DNA of 64,000 bases. Origin: Rhyacophila brunnea. Its lineage: Eukaryota; Arthropoda; Insecta; Trichoptera; Rhyacophilidae. The DNA lies in contig JAGYXB010000448.1 in NCBI GenBank assembly GCA_022495005.1, positions 1 through 64,000 of the forward strand, written 5' to 3'. This document shows positions 10,571-20,280 of the stretch, piece by piece; positions within the stretch are counted from its first letter, which is position 1, and every line of letters begins with the position of its first letter. The translations under genes and the position numbers were made by a program. The notes beneath the pieces are model-generated. The model was not told the DNA's origin and ran no database searches. It saw only the letters and a list, made by a program, of their open reading frames with translations.

Positions 10571-12154
10571 ACTTACATACTTAGGTAGGCACCCTAGGGG
10601 CGGCATCTTATATGAAAGTATGGTGAGGCGGACTGATAATCAAGTTGCGGTAAAATTTCCACGTTAACATAATATTTTATGGGTATGTTATAATGACCAA
10701 AATAAATCCTCCGTGATGCCCTGATTTTTTTTTATTGCGTCGCTATTTCTCGTAAGTTGTCGGCTATTATTGGCCTGCTTCATTCAGGTTTGTGAAAAAG
10801 CCGATTCTTTGCCCCTATTTTTATTTATTATCTCGATGTAGGCACTAAATTAATCTATCCAAATATGTTTGCCAGTTATTCGCAAGATTTGAAAGTTGTT
10901 AAGTGTATTTTTAAATGTATCTGAAACCGTGGACTCGCAATATCGTCTATTGAAGTAGAGATAACATTTAAATTAAAATTTTAGTTATTATATTTTGTTA
11001 ATAATGTATTTCTCAGATATTGAAGTCTTAGCAAATTAAACTTAAATCCCCTAAAACCATTATTGAAAAATAAAACTAACCAAATTAATGAAAAAACTAT
11101 CTATGAAAATTTCAATATCGGTTGCCCATTAACAAAATAATTTGCATGATAATATGTCATATAGTTACAACATTTCTATTTAAAATTTAAAGTATCGGTT
11201 ACAGAAATAAAAATAATCTACGAATTAAACAATATACTAAGTCTTACGTCATGCGATATTTTAACAATCGAATGTTTAAAAATATTTTCGGCGCCTTCAC
11301 CAAATTTCTATACCTACTTACATCAGAATTTCGTCTCGTGTTAATTTATTGACATTTTTATTATTTTTCGTCTGAAATTTCAAGCAAGTTTAATTTTACG
11401 CAGGCCGCACTTCTTGGTTTGCGCGGTGAAGGCGCCAAAAATATTTTTAAACATTCGATTGCTAAAATATTGCATGACGTAACACTTAGTATATTGTTTA
11501 TTTTGTAGATTATTTTTATTTCTGTAATCGATACTTTAAATTTTAAATAGAAATATTGTAACTATATAACATATTATCATGCAAATTATTTTGTAATGGG
11601 CAACCAATATTAGAATTTTTATAGATAGTTTTTTCATTAATTTGGTTAGTTTTATTTTTCAATAATGGTTTTAGGGGATTTAAGTTTAATTTGGTAAGAC
11701 TTCAATATCTGAGAAATACATTAATAACAAAATATAATAACTAAAATTTAATTTAAATGTTAAACTCTACTTCAATAGACGATATTGCGAGTCCACGGTT
11801 TCAGATAAATTTAAAAATACACCTGAGAACTTTCAAAACTTGCGAATGACTGGCAAAAATATTTGGATACATTAATTATGTGCCTACATCGAGATATTAA
11901 ATAAAAAGAGGGGCAAAGAATCGGCTTTCTCACAGATCTGAATGAAGCAGGCAAACAATAGCCGACGACTTACGAGAAATAGCGACGCAATAAAAAAAAA
12001 TCAGGGCATCACGGAGGATTTATTTTGGTCATTATAACTTACCCATAAAATATTATGTTAACGTGGAAATTTTGCCGCAACTCGATTATCAGCCCGCCTC
12101 ACCAAACTTTCATATAACATGCCGCCCCTAGGGTGCCTACCTAAGTATGTAAGT
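10571..12154. repeat. Large imperfect palindrome, arms ~730 bp, spacer ~123 bp
   Basis: The left arm 10571-11301 starts ACTTACATACTTAGGTAGGC and ends GGCGCCTTCACC. The right arm 11425-12154 starts GGTGAAGGCGCC and ends CCTACCTAAGTATGTAAGT. Matches along the arms include CATCACGGAGGATTTATTTT, GAGTCCACGGTTTCAGAT, CCTAAAACCATTATTGAAAA and their inverses, in mirrored order. The spacer 11302-11424 is most of direct-repeat copy 2. Differences are scattered substitutions and small indels. Parts of the arms match the inside of the family C element at 48850-49431, so this is a rearranged or fold-back transposon structure. Confidence 0.9.
11254..11428 (+). repeat. Direct repeat, copy 2 (175 bp)
   Basis: This is the second copy of the repeat at 10361-10536. 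It overlaps the inner end of the left palindrome arm and fills the spacer. The GGCGCC at 11290-11295 replaces the GACGGC of copy 1, which is what makes the palindrome centre symmetrical. Confidence 0.85.
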
Positions 12155-12480
12155 ACATACCTATAATTCAAATATAATTCGCAAATCTGCACTTGTCATA
12201 GCTCAAGGAGTGATTTCCAAAGACAACGGAAGTAAAATAGACAATCGCGAACCCGACGAAAAAATACAGCCCTGTTAAACCGTTTATGATAATTAATAGG
12301 TACATTTTGTTTCCAACCAGTGAGCTGATTTTTTTAATGGAAAGTTATTTCCGTTATTACTAAGATTAGGTAGGTACCTATTCCTATATATATTTATTGA
12401 TTCTCGTCGATTTGCCGCCTTTCGAGTAACTGCCGCCCCCAAGCGACGCTCAATCTGCCTACCCCCACGGGACGTCACTG
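12155..12480. mobile_element. Right end of a long family C hAT-like element
   Basis: The sequence from CATACCTATAATTCAAATAT to CCCCCACGGGACGTCACTG matches, in inverse, the left part of 48850-49431 and, directly, 9530-9776. It ends at the CACTG edge at 12480. The palindrome immediately to its left appears to be internal to the same element. Confidence 0.7.
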
Positions 12481-13180
12481 CCACTAGTGTATTTTATATT
12501 TAAGCAAAAAATGCTGATTTATATGCGAGTGTATGTTTCTTCTCAATAGCCATTGTTTGTTCCACTTGGATCTGGAGGATTATTTCTCTTTTATTAACCA
12601 ATAAACGATTAAAAAAACGCTTGTGACAAAAACAATTCGTCACTTAACACGACATTGCTGCTATTCCGAAAAACAGTGTTTTCACGACGACGACGACTTC
12701 TGTTGTAACGTAATGAGGTTTGCGCAGTTTCACTTGTGCCGTGTGGCCTCGCGAGAGTGTTCCGTCTTTTTTTGCACAGGCACGTCGCTGCCGTGTAGCC
12801 GCCGCATTAGAGTATGAAATATATTTTGGAAGCATTTATGATTTTTATGATTTAAAAACAAAACACAAAATTATTAAAACTAAAAAAAATAAAACCTAGT
12901 AGGTACAGAAAATGATAAAAGGTAATAATAATGGCATTTGCCTGTACATCATAAGTATATTATGGTATATTGTCGTAGTAATTGTTTAAATCAACAGGCA
13001 TGTTTTTTTAGGTTCTTGAAGATCTGTGTATTTTCTTTTCTTTATTTTCAATCTCAATGGGTAATGGGATTGGCAAATCGCATAAAGCTAATGGTGAAAT
13101 GTTTTTGTTTCTCCTCTGTGGAAATATCGTCCAATCGTTGATAAATCTTAACTTATAATGAATTTTCCCATTTCAAATTT
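12481..13180. other. Non-coding DNA with a CpG-rich block
   Basis: A GC-rich block at about 12640-12815 (CGACGACGACGACTT, GTGCCGTGTGGCC, GTCGCTGCCGTGTAGCC) stands out from the AT-rich surroundings. It gives short open frames on both strands with no recognisable product. It is probably transposon-derived. Confidence 0.4.
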
Positions 13181-13188
13181 ATTTATTT

Positions 13189-13422
13189 TTACATAGGTAC
13201 TATGGCATCAGTTGACTTTTCTTCTGAATAATTTAAAAAAAATATTCTTGCAAGTTCTTCTCCATGTAATACACCCTCTGTGTCATTCCACATGAAGCAA
13301 AATCCATCGGATTTTTTAAAATCAAAGACAAAGAATATGGACCACCAACTTTGTATTATAATACAGGCTAGAAACCATACTTTTATGGTTATATGGTTAT
13401 TTATAATCCATTTTAAACACAT
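13189..13422 (-). pseudogene. Possible transposon-derived protein fragment
   Basis: A 77-codon open frame on the minus strand includes the stretch SDGFCFMWNDTEGVLHGEEL. This faintly resembles the segment of invertebrate transposon proteins that reads like CYLWNET..RGxNEI just before a DDE-type region. There is no catalytic motif in the fragment, and the DNA on both sides does not extend it. It could equally be chance. Confidence 0.25.
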
Positions 13423-14414
13423 ACCTACTTCTCCTTGATTTTCTCCTTTATTTTCTCATCTCCTGCCTCCTGTTTCATTTGAATACGGAGGTCATATTGT
13501 AATTGAGTTATATTAGTGCCTACCACTAAAGCAACGCAAACCTTGCATTCATTCTTTTATCCTATGATACAAGGAAATATTTTCCTTATCCAAAGCTTTG
13601 TGGGAAGATGCAATTGATAGAACATGGCGTGGTACCTGGTCTCTACTCCAAATGTTCACATAAAACCTATACAGCTCTGCTTTTCATGTCCACTGCGGCT
13701 GGAGGTATTGATCTACAATATAATGAGACTTCAGCTTTTCATTTAGGAATTTTAAAATCTTCCATATCCGTTCAATTATTTTAATCATCCGAAATCAACA
13801 ATTTAGGCATATATTATGCATTAAAAAATTAAAATTTATATTATTATAGTACACAATATACATACCTTTATGATATTTGTTTAACTTAACGCAAGAAGTA
13901 TTCTAAAATATGTAGGAAGATACAATATGTCTCTAAGTTTAAACGCGAGCAGCAACCACAACACGACTCGACTGATATTCTACAGCCAAAATGACCATTT
14001 TCTCTTTTGTGTCTTTACTAAATTTACTAAAGTGCATTTTTGATGCATTTATGATTATCACGGATATACAAAAGTTGCCTAGAAAATGGCTCTTAAATCA
14101 TTAAAAGGGCCATAAGTGGACTTTCGAGATCTACTGATTAAGGTGACGATATTATTTCAAATTGTTTTATGTAGCTGTTTGGTTTTTAATGTTACATAAT
14201 ATAAATATGCAACCGTAACATTATTTGATTTGTATTTAATACCTAGGTAGGTACTATTATCATTTATTATCGTCATTTTTGCTTTCAGCACTTTGCTTAA
14301 TAATGTCTGAAGGTATCAAAAAGCAAAAGCGTCGAATAAAATGACTCTCATTGATGAGTATAAAACATAATTTAGAATTTATAATAAAAAGTTCTAATAT
14401 TATGGTTTTTCTAG

Positions 14415-15704
14415 GTTTCTACAAAGGGAATTTTCACAAGGCAACGCGATACAAGTAATAGTCAAGAATCCTCGCCTGATGAAATGTATGATGGAATGAT
14501 ACAGTATTCAGAAGTGACGATAGATGAGCAAAACATCAAAATAGAAATCTTAGAACGAGGTAGTCCAAAGGAACTTCGACTTATTCTGAAAAGCGTAACA
14601 CATTTCTCACGTAATTTGATTTGTAGCATTTGTAACGCAGTTTTTGAATGCGGAAGGGCTCTAAAAAGTCACAAAATAATTCACATGGACTTAATTGCTG
14701 ATCAAAGTCAAGACAATGCATTTTCGGAGCTTAGTGATCTTGAAGCAAATAAATTGACACAAACCGGTGAAAAACCCTATAAATGCAATGTGTGTTCATA
14801 TAGATGCTCGAAAATTAGTATTCTTAAAATACATGAAATGACACATACTGGTGAAAAACCTTATAAATGCAATGTGTGTTCTTTTAGATGCTCGCGAGTT
14901 AGTAGTCTTAAACGCCATAAAACGACACATACTGGTGAAAAACCTCATAAATGCAATGTATGCACATACAGATGCTCGGAACTTGGTCGTCTTAAAATAC
15001 ATGAAATGACACATACTGGTGAAAAACCTCATAAATGCAATGTATGCTCATATAGATGCAAGGAACCTTATAATCTTAAAATTCATGAAATGACACATAC
15101 TGGTGAAAAACCTTATAAATGCAATGTGTGTTCATATAGATCCTTGAGATCTACTTGTCTTAATCGCCACAAAATGACACATACTCGTGAAAAACCTTAT
15201 AAATGCAATGTATGTTCATATAGATGCTCGAAAATTATTCGTCTTAAAAAACACGAAATGAAACATACTGGTGAAAAACCCTATAAATGCAATGTGTGTT
15301 CATATAGATGCTCGAAAATAAGTATTCTAAAAAAACATAAAATGATACATACTGGTGAAAAACCTTATAAATGCAATGTGTGTCCATATAGATGTTCGCT
15401 AATTCGTAATCTTAAAATACATGAAATGACACATACTGGTGAAAAACCTTATAAATGCAATGTATGTACATATAGATGCTCGCAAAAGGGTAGTCTTAAC
15501 AGTCATCAAATGGCACATACTGGTGAAAAACCTTATAAATGCAATGTGTGCTCATATAGATGCAGGCAAAAAATTCTTCTTAAACAACATCAAATGAAAC
15601 ATACAGGTGAAAAACCTTTTAAATGCAAAGTGTGTTTATTTAGATGCTCTAGACTTTGTAATCTTAAAAAACATCAAATGATACATGCTGGTGAAAAACC
15701 CTAG
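14415..15704 (+). CDS. ZnfD: C2H2 zinc-finger protein, terminal exon, 12 fingers, cut by TAG
   Basis: The exon is open from a TTTTTCTAG acceptor (exon start 14415). The first in-frame ATG is at 14484, giving 406 residues. An isolated finger comes first (C47, C50, H63, H67). Eleven tandem 28-residue fingers follow from C101 to H401, joined by TGEKPYK-type linkers. Most read CNVCSYRCSxxxxLKxH, with an extra Cys four residues after the second ligand. Finger 6 (YRSLRSTCLNRH) lacks that extra Cys but keeps all four ligands. Such proteins bind DNA in the nucleus. The reading frame ends at TAG 15702 where every other unit has TAT or a similar codon before AAATGC. Decayed finger sequence continues to about 15900, so the array was once longer. 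An upstream exon is likely but I cannot place it. The finger type differs from ZnfA-C (TGEKPYKCNVC against SGEKPFKCDEC). Confidence 0.85.
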   Translation, partial: VSTKGIFTRQRDTSNSQESSPDEMYDGMIQYSEVTIDEQNIKIEILERGSPKELRLILKSVTHFSRNLICSICNAVFECGRALKSHKIIHMDLIADQSQDNAFSELSDLEANKLTQTGEKPYKCNVCSYRCSKISILKIHEMTHTGEKPYKCNVCSFRCSRVSSLKRHKTTHTGEKPHKCNVCTYRCSELGRLKIHEMTHTGEKPHKCNVCSYRCKEPYNLKIHEMTHTGEKPYKCNVCSYRSLRSTCLNRHKMTHTREKPYKCNVCSYRCSKIIRLKKHEMKHTGEKPYKCNVCSYRCSKISILKKHKMIHTGEKPYKCNVCPYRCSLIRNLKIHEMTHTGEKPYKCNVCTYRCSQKGSLNSHQMAHTGEKPYKCNVCSYRCRQKILLKQHQMKHTGEKPFKCKVCLFRCSRLCNLKKHQMIHAGEKP

Positions 15705-15915
15705 AAATGCTATGTATGTTTATATAGATGCCCGCAACTAACCCGTTTTAAAGAAAATAAATCGACAAATACTCCTAGCCATAAAAAATAAAAAATGATG
15801 CCCAGTTAGTAGTTTTAAAATACTTATGTAATAAATAATGAAAGATTCTGGTAAAAAATGCAATGCAACGTGTGCCGATTGATATGCTCGAGATCTAGTG
15901 ATTTTAAGAGATGAG
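15705..15915 (+). pseudogene. Decayed zinc-finger units after the ZnfD stop
   Basis: The DNA after the TAG still reads as finger remnants: KCYVCLYRCPQLTRFK, then degenerate sequence with a GKKCNATCAD piece near 15850-15873 and a GCTCGAGATCTAG stretch typical of finger helices in this gene. Histidines, linkers and frame are lost. An AATAAA at about 15831 could serve as a polyadenylation signal for ZnfD. Confidence 0.65.
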
Positions 15916-16212
15916 AAGAGGGCAAATATTATTAAGAAATGAAAGTTGATTCTTTCAATTCAACAAGTATATTATATATAAAGACAGTACGCTTACAAAT
16001 TCCAAAAGAGCTAGAATGAACGAAATTTAATGAACAGTAAGAATAACGAATTTTTAAAATTATATACATGATTTTACAAACAGAGTTAACAAATGAATTG
16101 AGCGCGAGTTCGGTGGCCCTATACTAAAGATGGAAAAGGATGATACAACTTGTGACCTCCGGGGCATCCAGTTCAGGAGACCTCTATCTAGTGCGGCAGT
16201 CTTGACATATGG

Positions 16213-16980
16213 TGGCCATACACGTATAGTTTGAGTAGCAGGTTGAATGTGGCACGCAAACCACAGATCAGTTCAAACTACCCCATTTATATATCGAACT
16301 GTCAACTGACGTGCCCATATACGTACAGTTATTGTCTGTGGCAGAAAAGTGTCAAAAACTATGGAGGTTAGGTTCGCGGATATAATACACAGGGGTAATG
16401 TTTAAATTAGTTTTAATGAATGAAATTAATGAATAATTTTACTTTGATTTTATTTTAGTGGATTTTATCGATTCACCGAAACAATTGCTGGCCATAGACG
16501 TACAGTTTGAGTAGCAGGTTGAACCTGGCACAGACAATAACTGTACAACAACTGTATGTTAGTGGGCACACAACAGGTCAGTTTAACTACCCCATTTAAA
16601 TCTGTCAAACTGTCAACAGATGTGCCCACATACGTACAATTATTCTCTGATATGGACAAAAAAAAATAATGAGGTTAAAATCGCGGCAGCGAACGACACA
16701 GGACCGAGAGAGTTGGAGAAAGCTTGGGGAAGCCTTCATCCGGCAGTGAATTGACCCCGGCTGATGATGATGATACAAAGGGGTAGTGTTTAAATTAGTT
16801 TTAAGTAAGGTATACTTATAACGATATTGATACACGAATAAGTTTACTTTGAATTTTTTATGATTATAATTGTTTCTATTAGAAACAAATTGGCATAAAA
16901 TACACACCAATGACGTTGGTAAAATAAATCATAATTTTGCTAGTCGATTGTGTATTTTATCGATTCACCGAAACAATATT
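16213..16980 (+). repeat. Tandem direct duplication of a ~280-bp unit
   Basis: Unit 1 (16213-16488) and unit 2 (16489-16980) both run from TGGCCATA-ACGTA-AGTTTGAGTAGC to TTTTATCGATTCACCGAAAC. They share AGTGTTTAAATTAGTTTTAA and GTGCCCA-ATACGTACA. Within each unit, the start and the GTGCCCA..ACGTACA part are partly inverted relative to each other. Unit 2 is longer mainly because of a LINE-tail insertion at 16678-16772. Confidence 0.8.
16678..16772 (+). mobile_element. LINE 3'-tail insertion ending in (TGA)n
   Basis: The sequence GCGGCAGCGAACGACACAGG...GATGATGATGATA resembles the common arthropod LINE 3' end. It reads RxRxxDRxSWRKLGEAFIRQ in one frame and ends in a TGATGATGATGA tail. Unit 1 of the surrounding duplication shows the same place without it. 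A related scrap lies at 35547-35617. Confidence 0.65.
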
Positions 16981-19900
16981 ATACACATTCGTGTAAATAT
17001 AAAATATGAACTATAATCTTTTCTTTTAAATAAATTATTCCCTTTAATGGACTTATGAGTCAGTATTTATTTATCTATTTGGTCATATTTTTAGAATACG
17101 GTAATATTTATTATATATATTAGGTACTGATTTTATATACAATAAATTTAAGCATGCCACAAAATTATGTTTCATCAATCATGAGTATAATAATTGTGTA
17201 CTATGTTATTATTGAAAGGTTAATTAGGTACGCACATTTTATTTAGATTTACCGATTTACAATTAGGCATAATACTTTATGTTGTGATCGTCTTAAATTA
17301 ATAATTTGTAATAACACTCCCGTTGCCATGAAGGACTCGCACTTTATTTAGGCCCTTAAATCATGGATACCCCATTTATTATTATATACAGAAAAATCTA
17401 CTTTTAGCTATTTGTAAATAAAATGCTTATGCGTAAAAATAAAAATGCACAAGTAGTTTAATAGAATGTTTTCTATATAAAATTAATCAATTTCCAAAGT
17501 CTGATCGATATTTTGATAAGACAGTTATAGGGCTATGTAAAAAGATATACGTTAGAGAAACCCACATCATAATTTTGTAAAGTGAGACACTATTATAAAA
17601 TGTTATTTGTTAGAACAGCAAGAACAATTGATGTGTTTGTTCAATTTAATTATATGACTGATGCGCTCGTATAAAACCTCCCATAATATAACGAACCTTG
17701 AAGTTTAAAATGTTTACTGCATCTGACAATAAATGCCAAACTAACCCTTAATGTAATGTTATTAGTGTTCATTTTAACATGTTAACTTCGCTTTATATGA
17801 CGTTTATTCCTCAACACTTACCGGAAATTCCCGATATCTTGGGCAGGTCATAAAAACCTTTTTACCCAGATTTAGAAGAATACAAACCCTTATTACAAGG
17901 TCTGTAAAGTTTACATCAGTTTGTGGAACATGTGCATTTAAAAATATACCTACCTCGAGTGACCTGCACAAAAACGCACAGCAAGCGGTCGGTTTGCTTT
18001 GTGCCTATAAGTACTTGCATATTCTACCTATATAATAAATTATATTGTAGTTATAAATTACTAATAATAACTTATGCCCGAAAAGAATATTTAGTCAGGG
18101 CATGCATTTCAAATACAACTAGATATTATTTTGTTTATGAAGTATGTAGGTATACAATAGTCGCAGAAAGAATTTTTAGTATTTTCAATAATATACACGA
18201 CTTTCTCGTGGTACGAACCACTATGCTTTCTTTCAGTTGGTTACGTCTAATGAATAATTGCTTACTGATATTTATTTTTATCTTTTTTATTTTATACAAA
18301 ATAATATAAGTGAGTAGGTAGGTACATGTCTAAATAATTAATTATATTGAAACTGTTGCATTTACATGTAGTTATTATACTATAACATTAACTCCATGTT
18401 ATTATGTCCCTGAAATCAGTGAATTTTAGTTAGGTAGGACTAATACATTTAAGATTACCTACTAATTATTAATTTTGCTTTTAATGTCATAAGTACGAAA
18501 TAATATTATTTTATTATAAAAATGTTATCATACTCAATCTGATGTAGGTATAAACATAATATAATATTATTTCTCTGCACCCCATGTCTGTAAAATCAAT
18601 TCATTTTATGTTGGTATACCATTTTGGACATAGGCCGTACATAATGGTATTGACTAAATTTAATGTAAATTGCAAAAAATACCTCTATCACATGTATAAA
18701 ATGTTTTTATGTATTTTGTATATACCTATTATGTAGGTAATGTTATTCTTAATATTTTGCATTTCAGAAAGTGAGTATTTTTCTTAGAAATATAATAGTA
18801 GGTAGTTTTATTATTTCGGTTGTTTTATATTATAATATAAAGTTATGAGTCACCATTTAAATTTTAATTAGATAATATTATGTAGATATATTCATTTGTA
18901 GTTTGTATAATATGTTATGCTTAGAAAATTAAGTTAAAACGTAGTACAATGAAATAGGCGCAATGGGAAAACCACAGATTTAAAAAAACCCGCAATTTAA
19001 CTGTACCTCCACGGTGGTGTGGAATTCAGTACAATTTTTGAAGTAAGGGGTCTTTCACACCGTTATCTTCCACCTAAGTAAATCTAAAGATTGTTTTATT
19101 ATATGTAGGTAAGTATAATGTTTAGTATCTACAAAAATACACAAGTATTAAATTACGGTTCTTATCAAATACATCAGTGATTTCCAAACATAATGTTATT
19201 ACGCCTCCTTTTTTTAAAAAAATCGAAACTTGGCGCCTCCCCCCTTTATTTCATTAAATAATTCAGACACCTTTTTAAATAGTCAAAAATGTAGGCACTA
19301 ATACAAAAATGAAGAAAATTTAAATATATAAATAATAAACAAGCTTTTACTACTAATATTATATTTATTCATTTTTAAATTAATTTGTTTTTCATGCGAT
19401 GGATGTGTAAAAAAGATTTTGCGAAAAGCGAGCCCCTAGGCCAGGATATTTGTCGGGCCCACCTACTTATCTCTGAGGTTAAGGGCAGTGAGGTACTATA
19501 ATGTAGTGTTTCCTAAATTATACACATACACGGGAGTTATCATTGCATATATCAATCATGATATAGGTATCACATCAAACGTACAACTACCTACATATTT
19601 AATATATCATAGTTTTAAAATCAAATGATTGTTTTTACTATTAGAGTAAATTTGTGAAATAAATAATAGGGAAAGTGCATTAGCAAACTATCAAAGCGCT
19701 CAGTAAATAGATTTTGTTTGCTTCAATATATCTGGCGCAAAATCATTTAACAGTGGAAACATGACGATTTTTTTTTAAATTTTGATTTCCAAAGCTCCAA
19801 TTTTTTATGTACATATGCCTTCACTTTGTCTTTTTAAATCAGTCAATGCATTAGTGGTCCTTGCATTGATTTATTCACTTTTTTTTAAATTTTAACTAAA

Positions 19901-20280
19901 TAGACAAGTTTAACAACAGTTATCATTCGTAAACAAATTTGCCCCAAATTTCAATATTATGATTTGATCCTTGTATATAATTTTTTCACGAGATAGCCAG
20001 CACACTCAACAATAGTATAGAAGTGAGGTATCAAAAAAATAGTCTACATATTATCTTCAGACAGGTTTACAAACAACGTTTTTAGGACTGTTTTTATGTA
20101 GTTTATAACTAGCGGCAGTTTTATAAACTTTATTTGCAAACTGCAATCATGACGTGGCTTTATTTGTGTAAAACTTTTCGTGCCTCCCTTCGCAACACTG
20201 CGCACCTACCAGTTTGGCAATATATAATATGTATGAAAGTACATTTTTATGGAGATACAATATATTTATTTTAACATAGT
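16981..20280. other. AT-rich non-coding DNA
   Basis: I see no convincing exon in these 3.3 kb. A 128-codon open frame at 17923-18309 has no motif. Many short GTAGGTA/TACCTAC motifs occur. A hAT-like edge (CAGTGATTTCCAAAC) sits near 19172, and a GCCTCCCTTCGCAACACTG near 20183 could be a partner end; the pair is not proven. Confidence 0.4.

Noticed and set aside
14303..14344. Short ATG frame (MSEGIKKQKRRIK) as ZnfD exon 1
   Set aside because: It ends in a stop, and the possible donor after it would give the wrong phase for the exon at 14415.
17923..18309. 128-codon plus-strand open frame
   Set aside because: It is AT-rich, Ile/Tyr/Phe-heavy sequence with no domain, no paralog and no splice or start context; it is best explained by chance.
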